Shown: positions 43,156 through 52,065 of the stretch, piece after piece
Layout: each line of letters starts with the position of its first letter
Position numbering within the stretch: position 1 is the stretch's first letter
Assembly: GCA_029259595.1 (NCBI GenBank)
Contig: JAJDEW010000103.1
Span: 31,909 to 95,908, forward strand
Length of the DNA stretch: 64,000 bases
Source: Planctomycetota bacterium
GTDB taxonomy: Bacteria; Planctomycetota; UBA1135; GCA-002686595
Reading direction: 5' to 3'
Notes under the pieces: generated by a model
What the model was told of the DNA's origin: nothing
Databases searched by the model: none
What the model saw: the letters and a program-made list of their open reading frames with translations, nothing else
Position numbers and translations under genes: made by a program

Positions 43156-44628
43156 TCACTCGTTTGGTGCTACCGACACGTTCGCGAAGAGTCGGCGCCA
43201 GAGATCGGTCTGGAAGGTCGTGTCCGGGTCGAGGCGGCGCTTGAGGGCCAGGAAGTCGGCGAGCTTCTCGGGCGGGAAGAAGCGTTCGGCCGTGCCGTCT
43301 TGCAGCACGGCATCCTTCGCGAAGTAGAAGCGTCCGCCGGCGGCGAGGACGATCTCGGTCAGCTCGGCGCAGTGCTCCCAGAGCTCGGCGCGTCCCTGCG
43401 GTGTGACCTTGAAGTCCATCGCGAAGCTCCAGCCGTCGACCGCGTGGGTCATCCAGAAGGGGTCGGGGCGGTGGCGTTTGAAGACGCCGAGGTACGGGAC
43501 GAGGCCTTTGCGCTGGCAGCGGCGCAGGAGCTCGGTGTAGGCCTCGTGCGCCGTCTCCTTCGGCAGGAAGGTCTGGTACTGGATCAGACCGTGGCCGGGG
43601 CGGCGGCCGTACATCCACTTCCAGTTGGGTACGAAGTCGAGCAGGAAGGCGAACTCGGCGTGGCGCCACAGGTGCGGGCGCCCCATCGCCTCGAGACGGC
43701 CGAAGACGTACTTGGTCGCGTTGACGAGCCGCCAGCTGGGTTCCCACGCGAGCAGGCGCATGATCCGCCACATCTCCGCCTTCGGGAACCCCAGTACGGA
43801 CGACGGCAGGAGCTGGTGCTCGAGCGACAGCGTGCGCTCGGGCTCGGGGTCCTCGCCGGGTGCGAGGTAACGCGCGTCGTGGACCAGGCCGCGGCCGAGC
43901 ATGTCGCCGCCCCGGAAGCAGTCGATCCAGCCCACGAGGTAGTCGGAGGTCGCCTTGTGCTCCTCCATGTAAGCCATCATCTCGGCCAGATCGCGGTTCG
44001 CGAAGGCGCGCACCTCGAGATTGCCGGAGTACACCCGCTTCGTCTCGAGCACGAAGCGGCTGAAGGCGCCGAGCATCCCGAAGCCGCCGATGGCGGCATG
44101 GAAGAGGTCGGCATTCGCCGCGCGCGAGCACGTGACGAGGTCCCCGTTCGCAAGCACCAGATCGAACTCGCGGATCGCCTCACCGATCGTCCCGACGGCG
44201 AAATTGTTCTTGCCGTGGATGTTCATCGCCGCCGCCCCGGCGAGGGTCGGGAACATCGTCCCCGACACGACCCGCGGCCAGAATCCGTGCGGCACGATGT
44301 GCTTCCAGAGCTTCTCGATCGTGACACCCGCTTCGGCTTCGACGACGCCGGTCTCCGGGTCGAAGGCCAGGATGCGGTTCAGGCGATGCACGTCGACCAC
44401 GATCCCGTCGGTCGCGTCGGTGCTCGCGTCGCCGTAGCTGTTGCCCGTACCGCGCAGCGCGACGGTCCGGCCGGCCGCGTGTGCCGCGGCCAGCGCCGCG
44501 CGGAGCTCGGCGACGCTCCGCGGACGAACGACGCGGTTGTAGGCGCCCTTCGTCATGCCCCAGGCCTCGACGTACTCGTACGAGCGTCGGTCGGCGCCGG
44601 AGGCGGTCTCGGGAGCGTCGGCTTCCAC
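43156..44628 (-). CDS. FAD-linked oxidase similar to decaprenylphosphoryl-beta-D-ribose oxidase (DprE1)
   Basis: 490 residues from GTG 44628, 2 nt after the stop of the SDR gene. VAO/PCMH fold: VALRGTGNSYGDAS is the FAD-pyrophosphate segment, NIHGKNNFAVGTIGEAI the second FAD region, and the substrate half has VFKRHRPDP, DGWSFAMDF and AGGRFYFAKDA. These align with DprE1 VLKRMG, GWNICVDF and GGRLYTAKDS: the catalytic-site Lys of TAKDS is kept, and the Cys targeted by benzothiazinones is replaced by Ala. With its SDR partner it would convert a polyprenyl-phosphoribose to the arabinose epimer. This is inferred from homology and gene pairing. Confidence 0.82.
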   Translation of the reverse strand: MEADAPETASGADRRSYEYVEAWGMTKGAYNRVVRPRSVAELRAALAAAHAAGRTVALRGTGNSYGDASTDATDGIVVDVHRLNRILAFDPETGVVEAEAGVTIEKLWKHIVPHGFWPRVVSGTMFPTLAGAAAMNIHGKNNFAVGTIGEAIREFDLVLANGDLVTCSRAANADLFHAAIGGFGMLGAFSRFVLETKRVYSGNLEVRAFANRDLAEMMAYMEEHKATSDYLVGWIDCFRGGDMLGRGLVHDARYLAPGEDPEPERTLSLEHQLLPSSVLGFPKAEMWRIMRLLAWEPSWRLVNATKYVFGRLEAMGRPHLWRHAEFAFLLDFVPNWKWMYGRRPGHGLIQYQTFLPKETAHEAYTELLRRCQRKGLVPYLGVFKRHRPDPFWMTHAVDGWSFAMDFKVTPQGRAELWEHCAELTEIVLAAGGRFYFAKDAVLQDGTAERFFPPEKLADFLALKRRLDPDTTFQTDLWRRLFANVSVAPNE

Positions 44629-44630
44629 GC

Positions 44631-45446
44631 TCAGATGCTCAGGCGCCGGAACAGAAACGACGGGATCAGCTTCAAGACCGTCCCGACGAACACCCAGCGG
44701 AAGGGCACGTAGCGCACGTTCACGCGCCGCCGCGCGGCCGACAGGATCTGGCGCGCCGCCTGTTCGGCCGAGATCAACCAGAAGAGTCCCGGTACGCCCT
44801 TCGTCATGGCCGTGTCGACGTAGCCCGGTCGGATCGTGCAAACGTGCACGTCGTAGGCCGCGAGGCGGTTGCGCAGGGCCTCGAGATAGGTGTTCATCGC
44901 CGCCTTGCTGGTGCAGTAGGCGGGGTGCCCCTTGCGACCGCGGTCGCCGGCGATCGAAGAGATGCCGACCAGCGTCCCCGAACGTTGCGACCGGAAGAGC
45001 TCGGCCGTCGGATTCATCCAAGCCATGCAGCCGCCGGTGTTCACGCGCAGGATGTCGAGGTCCTTCGTCGTATCGAACTCGTCCGGTTCGAGCGCGGGCA
45101 TGATCCCGGCCGCGAAGACGACGAGCTCGAGGCCGCCGAGCTCGCGCACGAGCTCCTCGAAGAGCGCCGGCACCGCCTCGGCCTCGGCCACGTCGTGGAC
45201 GCGGGTCAGTACGCGTCCGCCCGAGGCTGCAGCCAGCGGGGCACACTCCGCCTCGAGGGCCGCGAGCTGCTCGCCCCGACGTGCCAGCGCCGCCACGCGG
45301 TAGCCCTCGCGCGCCAGCTGACGGACGAGCGCCGCCCCCATGCCCGAACTCGCGCCCACGACGATCGCGGTGCGCATTTCGGGCGGAATGCCGCGCAGGC
45401 GCGGCGGGACAGGGGCTTCGCGGACGGTCGATGCGGGGTCGGTCAT
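44631..45446 (-). CDS. SDR reductase similar to decaprenylphosphoryl-2-keto-ribose reductase (DprE2)
   Basis: 271 residues. AIVVGASSGMGAALVRQLA is the cofactor motif, VFAAGIM replaces the NNAG element, ISSIAGDRGRKGHPAYCTSKAAMNTYLEAL contains catalytic Ser, Tyr and Lys, and IRPGYVDTAM follows. A hydrophobic C-terminal stretch (WVFVGTVLKLIPSFLFRRL) could hold it at the membrane where polyprenyl substrates lie. DprE2 acts with DprE1 in two-step epimerisation. The 2-nt spacing to the DprE1-like gene strongly supports this pairing. Confidence 0.82.
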   Translation of the reverse strand: MTDPASTVREAPVPPRLRGIPPEMRTAIVVGASSGMGAALVRQLAREGYRVAALARRGEQLAALEAECAPLAAASGGRVLTRVHDVAEAEAVPALFEELVRELGGLELVVFAAGIMPALEPDEFDTTKDLDILRVNTGGCMAWMNPTAELFRSQRSGTLVGISSIAGDRGRKGHPAYCTSKAAMNTYLEALRNRLAAYDVHVCTIRPGYVDTAMTKGVPGLFWLISAEQAARQILSAARRRVNVRYVPFRWVFVGTVLKLIPSFLFRRLSI

Positions 45447-45561
45447 GGGGCTGCCTCGGACGATCGGACGACATCGCCCCCGACCTGGAGTCCGTCGCCC
45501 GTCCTTCTCGACTCGTTTCGAGCGACGAGCCGGGGCATGGTCCCAACCGGACCCGCGCGAG

Positions 45562-46665
45562 TCAACGCGCCGCGTCGCGCAACGGACCCCGCAAGATCGC
45601 CTCGACGCGGCCTTCCGGAGACAGCACGAGCGTGGTCGGGATCGCCAACCGCGCCAGGTCGAGCAGGTCCTCGAAGCGTCGTGCTCCGTCGGCTTCCGCG
45701 GCGCCTAGGTAGAAGGAGCGCAGCGAGCCTCCGCCCTTCGCGAAGACCGACTTCGCGCGCTCGCGATCCTCGGGAGCATCGACGCTGATCGCGACGACGC
45801 GCGCCTCGCCGCCATCGTCGAGCGCCGCGAGGTCCGGCAACTCCTTGACGCAGGACGAGCAGAAGCTGGCCCAGAGATTCACGTAGAGCGGCTTCTTGTC
45901 GGCCAGCTCGGCGAACGAGAGCACCGTTTCGCGCCCCTCCGCGTCGAGCACGCGCAGGTCGCCGAGGAGCTCGCCTTCGTCGACGAGCAGCCCCGGCGGC
46001 AGGGGATCGGGAAGGGGACGCGGGTGGGCTCCGTAGGGCTCGGCCTTGCCGCTGCCCTGGACCAGGAGCACGCGCGAACCGGCCGCGACCTCGCCGAAGG
46101 ACTCCCGCCCGCCACCCGGCCAGAGGACTTCGATCCGGGCGCTCGAAGCCGTCCCCAGTCCGAAGACCAGCTCGGGCGCCTGGCACGTGATGAAGCCCGC
46201 TCCGCGGGAGAGGACCTGGGCCGTCTTGGCGCCCGCGGCGTCGACGTGCACGGTGGCGCCGATCGCTTCGTACTGGCCGGTGGTGGCACGCAGCTTGACC
46301 TTCACGAAGCCCGCGCCGTCCGCACCGGGTTGCACGGCGTCGTTGCGGTAGAGCGCATGGCGCTCGCGTTGGATCGAGTGCACGAAGAGGTCGACGTCGC
46401 CGTCGTCGTCGAAGTCGTGGGCGATCACGGCGCGCGAGTCGTTCGGGGTGTCCGCGCCCGAGACGTTCGAGAGGTCGACGAAGGTCCCACCCGCGTTGAT
46501 CCAGGTCTTGTTGCGCTCGAAGCCGCTGAAGCTCATCCCGGCCTCGAACATCTGGCTGTTGTGGAACCCGAGGTAGCTCGAGCTGTTCACCTCTTCCTCG
46601 AGGTCGAGGCTCGCTTCTTCTTCCGCCTTGATCGTCGACGCCACCACGTGGCGCCAGTAGGTGCT
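45562..46665 (-). CDS. C-terminal part of FG-GAP/ASPIC protein with TlpA-like thioredoxin domain (after in-frame TGA)
   Basis: In the same frame as the gene ending at 46666, immediately after its TGA. Read through, the text is GDTAADT-stop-STYWRHVVASTIKAEEEA, with no loss of frame. If translated separately it could begin at GTG 46647. Domains: last FG-GAP unit (AHDFDDDGDVDLFVHS), ASPIC/UnbV domain (GATVHVDAAG, ITCQAPELVFGLG, WPGGGRESFG), then a thioredoxin-like domain with LYVNLWASFCSSCVKELPDL (CSSC redox pair) and cis-Pro region AIPTTLVL. Periplasmic thiol-disulfide chemistry is expected. No separate export signal is present, which argues that it is the rest of the upstream protein. Confidence 0.75.
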   Translation of the reverse strand, partial: STYWRHVVASTIKAEEEASLDLEEEVNSSSYLGFHNSQMFEAGMSFSGFERNKTWINAGGTFVDLSNVSGADTPNDSRAVIAHDFDDDGDVDLFVHSIQRERHALYRNDAVQPGADGAGFVKVKLRATTGQYEAIGATVHVDAAGAKTAQVLSRGAGFITCQAPELVFGLGTASSARIEVLWPGGGRESFGEVAAGSRVLLVQGSGKAEPYGAHPRPLPDPLPPGLLVDEGELLGDLRVLDAEGRETVLSFAELADKKPLYVNLWASFCSSCVKELPDLAALDDGGEARVVAISVDAPEDRERAKSVFAKGGGSLRSFYLGAAEADGARRFEDLLDLARLAIPTTLVLSPEGRVEAILRGPLRDAAR

Positions 46666-46668
46666 TCA
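46639..46668 (-). other. In-frame TGA followed by stem-loop; possible recoding site
   Basis: On the minus strand the TGA is at 46668-46666. Twelve nt after it begins a stem CGCCAC / GUGGCG with a GUG triloop (46653-46639), extendable by three pairs. The loop lies at about +22 from the U of UGA, near the position of bacterial SECIS loops, but no bulged U is seen and GC-rich sequence often folds. A nonsense mutation or sequence error is equally possible. Confidence 0.35.
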
Positions 46669-48447
46669 TGTGTCCGCGGCGGTGTCGCCGGTGACGAAAC
46701 CGCTGCAGCAATAGACATCCAGGCGTCCGTCCAGGTCGAGGTCGAAGAGCGCCGACGACCAGGCCCAGCTCCCGCCGATCCCACCAGCGTCCGAGGGCAA
46801 CGTGGCGAACTTCGCGGCGTCGGCCACGAAGATCGTGTTTCCCGCCGCCAACTTCTTCAGCTTCTGCCATTCCTCCTTGCGGCTGCCCAGGCGCCCCAGG
46901 ATCCGGTTGCCCGCCGTAGACGACATGTTGGAGACGTACAGATCGAGTTTGCCGTCGCCCGTCAGGTCCCCCATCGAGATCCCCATGCCGTTGCCCAGGT
47001 CGCGTACGCCGTAGGCTTCGGCGATGTCGACGAACCGCAGCTCTCCGCCGCGCTCGGTGCGGTTCTCGAAGTGCATGTTCTCGCCGTAGTCGTTTGCCAC
47101 GTAGAGATCGAGGTCACCGTCCTCGTCGATGTCGGCCGCGGCGGCGGCGTACGTCCAGCGCGTGTCGACGAGCCCGGACCGCGCCGCGACCTCTTCGTAG
47201 CGCGTGCCGCCGACGCTCCTGTACAGCGCGTTGGGCGAGCCGTTCTTCGCGTCGGTCCACGAGTCGTTCGGCTCGCTCTCGACGCGGCCGTAATTGCAGA
47301 CGAAGACGTCCGAGAACCCGTCGAGGTCGGCGTCGAAGACGACCAGCGAGTAGGCGTTCAAGCGCGCTCCCAGGCCGACCTGGCCTCCGACCTCCTCGAA
47401 GCGTCCGGGCGTGTCGCTGTCCACCTGGCGGTAGAAGCGCAGCGGGTTGCCGCCCGGTGTTCCGTCCTTCTCGACCCAGCCCACGTCGCCCACCGCGAGA
47501 TCTTGGTCGCCGTCGTTGTCCGCGTCGAAGAACACGGCGCCCGTTCCTCCGGCGGGACCGGCCACGCCGCGGGACTCGGCCTCGTCGACCCAGCCGCTCT
47601 CGCCGCGCGCCATGTAGAGGAAGTTCGAGGGCCGGCTCGGGACGTAGAGATCCGTCAAGCCGTCGCCGTCCACGTCGCCGGCCGCAGCGCCGTTCCAGGC
47701 GAAGCTCCTGTTGCCGGGACGGCCGAAGCGCGGGGAGCCGGAGAAAGCGAGGCCCGTGGACGTCGCGACGTCGGTGAACAGCGGGGCCGGACGCTCCATG
47801 GAGTCGAGCGAGTCGAGCTGGAAGGCCGTGAGCATCCAGTTGCCGCGGTCGCGCTCGACGCGGGCGTGACCCCAGGCCACGACGGAGCGCGGTCCACCGT
47901 CCGATCCGGTTCCGAGCAGGGTGATGCGGAACTTGATGCGCCCCCAGACCGGCGTTCCGCTCTCGAAGTCGGCGCCCTTCACCTTCCAGGAGCAGCCGTC
48001 GACGTTTTGCCAGGGCGAGATCCAGCTCGAAATCGAGTCCACGAAGCCGCGCGCGTCCACGATCGCGGCCGTGTTCGCACGGAAGCTCTGCGAGCGCGCT
48101 CCTAGCGGCAGCTCGACCGCCGCGTCGCCCACGAGCCCGAACAGGGCGTGGCCTGCGAAATCGGCCGCGAACCAGTCGAGGGAGTTGTCAAAATCCCGCC
48201 GACGGAGCTTGTCCGCGAGGTCGACGAAGCGGTTGGCGACCGCCTCCGACCAGTCCTCGACGAGAGTCAGATCGACGAACGGGGTCTCTGGGGCCGCCAC
48301 CTCGATCCGCTCGGGCAGCTCGACGGCGGGCACGCGCTCTTGCGGCGCGCTCTCGTCCTCTCCGCCCGAACAGCTGCAGACACCGGCCAGCAGGAGTCCG
48401 ACGAGCACGGCCGTCGGCGGCAAGGTGGTGGGAACGGAGATCATCAT
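46666..48447 (-). CDS. FG-GAP/VCBS repeat lipoprotein-like protein, N-terminal part (ends at in-frame TGA)
   Basis: 593 residues to the TGA. The N-terminus is an export signal (TAVLVGLLLAGVCSCSGG), probably lipidated. A ~200-residue NTF2-like/unknown domain (~60-210) precedes FG-GAP repeats with calcium-loop patterns: AAGDVDGDGLTDLYV, FFDADNDGDQDLAVGD, VFDADLDGFSDVFV, AADIDEDGDLDLYVAND, MGDLTGDGKLDLYVSN, LFDLDLDGRLDVYCC. These build a beta-propeller as in CRTAC1 proteins. The propeller is unfinished at the TGA; the missing part and ASPIC domain continue in frame downstream. It is divergent from another ASPIC gene across 92 bp. Confidence 0.82.
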   Translation of the reverse strand: MMISVPTTLPPTAVLVGLLLAGVCSCSGGEDESAPQERVPAVELPERIEVAAPETPFVDLTLVEDWSEAVANRFVDLADKLRRRDFDNSLDWFAADFAGHALFGLVGDAAVELPLGARSQSFRANTAAIVDARGFVDSISSWISPWQNVDGCSWKVKGADFESGTPVWGRIKFRITLLGTGSDGGPRSVVAWGHARVERDRGNWMLTAFQLDSLDSMERPAPLFTDVATSTGLAFSGSPRFGRPGNRSFAWNGAAAGDVDGDGLTDLYVPSRPSNFLYMARGESGWVDEAESRGVAGPAGGTGAVFFDADNDGDQDLAVGDVGWVEKDGTPGGNPLRFYRQVDSDTPGRFEEVGGQVGLGARLNAYSLVVFDADLDGFSDVFVCNYGRVESEPNDSWTDAKNGSPNALYRSVGGTRYEEVAARSGLVDTRWTYAAAAADIDEDGDLDLYVANDYGENMHFENRTERGGELRFVDIAEAYGVRDLGNGMGISMGDLTGDGKLDLYVSNMSSTAGNRILGRLGSRKEEWQKLKKLAAGNTIFVADAAKFATLPSDAGGIGGSWAWSSALFDLDLDGRLDVYCCSGFVTGDTAADT

Positions 48448-48539
48448 GGGGAGAGCGTAACGGGTACCGGACGGGCGGCTCGCGCCCTCCTTGCAGCTTC
48501 TGACTTGGTCGCGGCAGTCCAGGATGATTCGATGGGTGC

Positions 48540-51500
48540 ATGAAGGCGTCTACCCCCCTCCGCGTGATTCCCGGCCTCCTCCCTTCCCCGTTCGGGTTCC
48601 TTGCGGCCTGCGCGCTGCTCCTGGCTTCGATCCTGGGCACTCCGGGCTGCGGAGGCGGAGCCGGCGAAACGGGGGGTGAGGACCTCGAACTGCGCCTGGC
48701 GCGCGAGCGTGCCGCCGCCCTGTTCCAGCTGCGCGATTGGGAAGGCGCCCGCGCAGCCATCGCTCCCTGGGTCCAGGGCGAAGACGCGCACGTCGAAGAC
48801 CTCGTCCGCGCCCTGTGCATCGAGCTCAACCCCGAGCAATACCGTGCGGACGTCGCCCGCGAACTCGCGCAGCGTGCGCTCGCGCTCGCTCCGGACGACC
48901 CGGCCGCGCACTGGGCCATGTTTCGTCTCGACAGCTCGTACGGAGACTTCGAACAAGCGCTCGAGCACGTCCGGTTCGTCCTCGAGAGCACGCCCGACGA
49001 CTTCAAGACCCGGCTCGCCTACGCGAACGTGCTGTCCGAGCTCGACCGCAACGACGAGGCCGAACGCGAATACCGCCTGCTCTTGGAGCGGGTCGACAAG
49101 GAAGGGGCCTCGTGGGAGCTGACGACGCTCAGCCGCTTCATCCAGCACCTGCGCCAGATGGGCAGGCGCGACGAGATCGAGGCGTTGAACGTGCGCATCC
49201 TCGCGCTGCACGGCTCGAACGTTCAGGCGCCGAGCAGCGACGAGCTCGAACGCGGGAGCTTCGGCGATGTGCTCCCGCCGACTCCGAGGACGCCGGTGGC
49301 ACACGCGCCTGTCACGCCGGCGCCCCCCGTCTATCGCCAGACACTTCCGAACACGAAGGGCGCGCTCGGGATGGCCTGGGCCCAGGAAGCAGGACCGACG
49401 CTTCCCTTCGCGTACTCCCTCGACCCCACCGAAGACGAGCGCCTGATCGCCGCGCGCGGCCTGCCGGACAACCCCGCCGGGGCGAGCGAGCGCTGGGAAA
49501 CGTGGCGCTGGCAGGATCGTCCGGCGCGCCTCGCCGTCTGGGGACCGTTCGGACTGCACGTGCTCTCGCGGACCGCAGACGGGACATGGGAACAGGCGAA
49601 GGTCGTCGAGACCGAGGTCGCGGCGGCCGTGCCCTTCGACCAGGAGAACGACGGTGACCTGGACTTCGCGCTCTGGACGAAGGGCGACCAGGGCGGCTTC
49701 GAGCTGCGCGTGCTCGTCCGCGGCGCACGCGACGCCTTCGCCCTCGGCCCGCCGCTCGCGCTCGCGGCGGGTGCGGTCGGGAGCATCACGGCGTCCGACT
49801 TCGACCACGATGGCGATCTCGACCTGCTCGCCGCGGACACCGGGTTGCGGATCCTGCGCAACGACGGTGCCGGCTACGAGGGTGGCGGCTTCACCCCCGT
49901 CACGTGGCCGCTGCCGGGCGGCTTCACGACGGTCGTGGCCGACGACTGGGACCGCGACCAGGACGTCGACTACATGCTCGCGAACCCCACGGCGACTCCC
50001 GGTCTGACGTTGATCGACAACCGCCGCGGTGGCGACTTCGTGGAGGCTGCCGAAACGCTGCCCGCTCCGCTGCGCGCGCGCTTCGATGCGGTTCTCTCGG
50101 GTGACTTCGACGGCGATTCGCGGCCGGACCTCGCGCTGCGCGCGGGCGAGCGCTGGACGCTCGCGACGCGCACGTCCGAGGACGGCTGGGACGCGCGAAC
50201 GGGCTTCGACTCGGGCGGAAGCGGTCCGGCGCTGGCGCTGGATTGGAACCTGGACGGAACCGTCGACCTGCTCCTGGCGACGACGACCGGCCTGGCCGGC
50301 ACGCTGTCGCCCGGCTTCGACGTCCGCGCGAGCTTCGCGACCCCGCTCGAGGCCGGCGCGCTGGGCCGGACACCGCGCGCGCTGCTCGCCGCCGACGTCG
50401 ACCGGGACTTCGACTTCGACCTCTTGCGGCTCGACGAGAACGGCGTGCACGAGTTGCTCGGCGCGCCGGCCGGAAACGCCTTCTTGCTCGACCTCGCGGG
50501 CGGCACGATCACGGGCGACGACCCCCAGGGCAAGGACAACACGCGCGGGATCGGCGCGATCGTCGAGCTCCTGGTCGACGGCGTCTACCGGCGCATCTTC
50601 TGGACCGGCGGCCCGCAGTGGATCGGCCTCGGTACGCGCCCTGCGCTCGACGTCTGCCGGATTACGTGGCCGCACGGCGTCGTGCAGACGTCGCTCGGGC
50701 TCGCCTCCGACGCCGCCTACGTCATCCGGCAAAAGCCGGGGTTGGTCGGCTCGTGCCCGTTCCTCTACACGTGGAACGGAACGACGTACGAATTCGTCAC
50801 GGACGTGCTCGGAATCACGCCGCTCGGCCTGCCGATGGGACCGGGCCTGCTCGTGCCCCCCGACCACGACGAGTTCGTGCTGGTGCGCGGCGATCAGCTG
50901 GTTCCGAAGGACGGCCTCTACGAGCTGCAGATCACCGAGGAGCTGCGCGAGGTCACGTACCTCGACCGCATTCGCCTCGACGTCGTCGACCATCCCGCGG
51001 GCACGGAGATCTATCCGAACGAGCGCTTCACGTTCCCCCCGTTTCCCGACGAGCACACCCACACCGTGCGCGCGCCGCTGACGCCGACGCGCGTAACCGA
51101 TCAGGACGGCGGCGACTGGACAGCGGAGCTCGCGCGCGACGACCGGAGCTACGCGATCCCGTTCGAGCCCGCGCAAGGCCAGTTCCAGGGCCTCGCCACC
51201 CCCCACCGGCTCGAGCTCGTCTTCGACCGCGAGCTCGTCCGGCACGCGCAGACGTTGCGACTCGTCATGACCGGCTGGTTCTACTGGACCGACGCCAGCG
51301 TCAACATGGCGGCCGCCCGGCATCCCGCCTTCGCCTTCGTTCCTCCGCTGTTGTCGGTACCCGACGGCGAGGGTGGTTGGCGCAGCGTCGGTCCGTCGCC
51401 CGGCTTTCCCGCCGGCAAGCTGAAGACGATGGTCCTCGACGTGACCGACGTCCTCGTGCGCGAAGATCCGCGCGTATCGATCGACAGCACGCTGCGCCTC

Positions 51501-52049
51501 TACTGGGACTCGATCCGCCTCGCGGTCGACGACGACGACGCCCCGCTCGTCGTCACGTCGCTCGAAGCACACACGGCCGAGCTCTGGGAGCGCGGCTTCA
51601 GCCAGCCGGTCCTGCAGGGCGGCGTCCACGCCCTCGAGTGGTTCGATTGGGACCGCAAGGCACCCGAACCGCGCTGGAATCGCCACCCGGGCCTGTACAC
51701 GCGACTCGGCGACGTGAACCCGCTGCTCGGGGCGATCGACGACCGCTTCGTGATTCTGGGGGCCGGCGACGCCTTGACCGTGCGCTTCGACGCCAAGGAC
51801 GTCCCGCCCGTGCCCGCTGGCTTCGTGCGCGATTACCTCGTCTTCTTCGACGGCTGGGCCAAGGACCGCGACCCGAACACGAAGGAGGCGCTCTTCGTCG
51901 AGCCGCTGCCCTTCCACGGCATGAGCGGTTATCCCTACGGCCCGGACGAGCACTACCCCGACGACGACGAGCACGCCGCTTATCGCGAGACCTGGAACAC
52001 GCGCCCGGCCCAGCGCTGGATCGAACCCCTGTCGCCGAACTTCGAGTAG
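48540..52049 (+). CDS. Large TPR + FG-GAP + ASPIC lipoprotein
   Basis: 1169 residues. Signal peptide with lipobox-like SILGTPGC, so the mature protein starts at Cys ~37. Residues ~45-230 contain TPR units (QRALALAPDDPAAHWAMF, LAYANVLSELDRNDEAEREYRLLLE). FG-GAP repeats follow (DQENDGDLDFALW, DFDHDGDLDLLAAD, DWDRDQDVDYML, DFDGDSRPDLAL, DWNLDGTVDLLL, DVDRDFDFDLLRL), then an ASPIC/UnbV segment (GIGAIVELLVDG, ITWPHGVVQTS). The ~460-residue C-terminal region is beta-rich and unassigned (SCPFLYTWNGTTYEFVTDVLG). Likely an outer-surface binding protein. It faces the FG-GAP/TlpA gene divergently. Confidence 0.88.
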   Translation: MKASTPLRVIPGLLPSPFGFLAACALLLASILGTPGCGGGAGETGGEDLELRLARERAAALFQLRDWEGARAAIAPWVQGEDAHVEDLVRALCIELNPEQYRADVARELAQRALALAPDDPAAHWAMFRLDSSYGDFEQALEHVRFVLESTPDDFKTRLAYANVLSELDRNDEAEREYRLLLERVDKEGASWELTTLSRFIQHLRQMGRRDEIEALNVRILALHGSNVQAPSSDELERGSFGDVLPPTPRTPVAHAPVTPAPPVYRQTLPNTKGALGMAWAQEAGPTLPFAYSLDPTEDERLIAARGLPDNPAGASERWETWRWQDRPARLAVWGPFGLHVLSRTADGTWEQAKVVETEVAAAVPFDQENDGDLDFALWTKGDQGGFELRVLVRGARDAFALGPPLALAAGAVGSITASDFDHDGDLDLLAADTGLRILRNDGAGYEGGGFTPVTWPLPGGFTTVVADDWDRDQDVDYMLANPTATPGLTLIDNRRGGDFVEAAETLPAPLRARFDAVLSGDFDGDSRPDLALRAGERWTLATRTSEDGWDARTGFDSGGSGPALALDWNLDGTVDLLLATTTGLAGTLSPGFDVRASFATPLEAGALGRTPRALLAADVDRDFDFDLLRLDENGVHELLGAPAGNAFLLDLAGGTITGDDPQGKDNTRGIGAIVELLVDGVYRRIFWTGGPQWIGLGTRPALDVCRITWPHGVVQTSLGLASDAAYVIRQKPGLVGSCPFLYTWNGTTYEFVTDVLGITPLGLPMGPGLLVPPDHDEFVLVRGDQLVPKDGLYELQITEELREVTYLDRIRLDVVDHPAGTEIYPNERFTFPPFPDEHTHTVRAPLTPTRVTDQDGGDWTAELARDDRSYAIPFEPAQGQFQGLATPHRLELVFDRELVRHAQTLRLVMTGWFYWTDASVNMAAARHPAFAFVPPLLSVPDGEGGWRSVGPSPGFPAGKLKTMVLDVTDVLVREDPRVSIDSTLRLYWDSIRLAVDDDDAPLVVTSLEAHTAELWERGFSQPVLQGGVHALEWFDWDRKAPEPRWNRHPGLYTRLGDVNPLLGAIDDRFVILGAGDALTVRFDAKDVPPVPAGFVRDYLVFFDGWAKDRDPNTKEALFVEPLPFHGMSGYPYGPDEHYPDDDEHAAYRETWNTRPAQRWIEPLSPNFE

Positions 52050-52065
52050 ACGCCGGCGGGTTCGC

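Noticed and set aside
46647..46668. Frameshift between the two halves of the FG-GAP/TlpA protein
   Set aside because: Both parts are in the same frame; the only interruption is the TGA codon.
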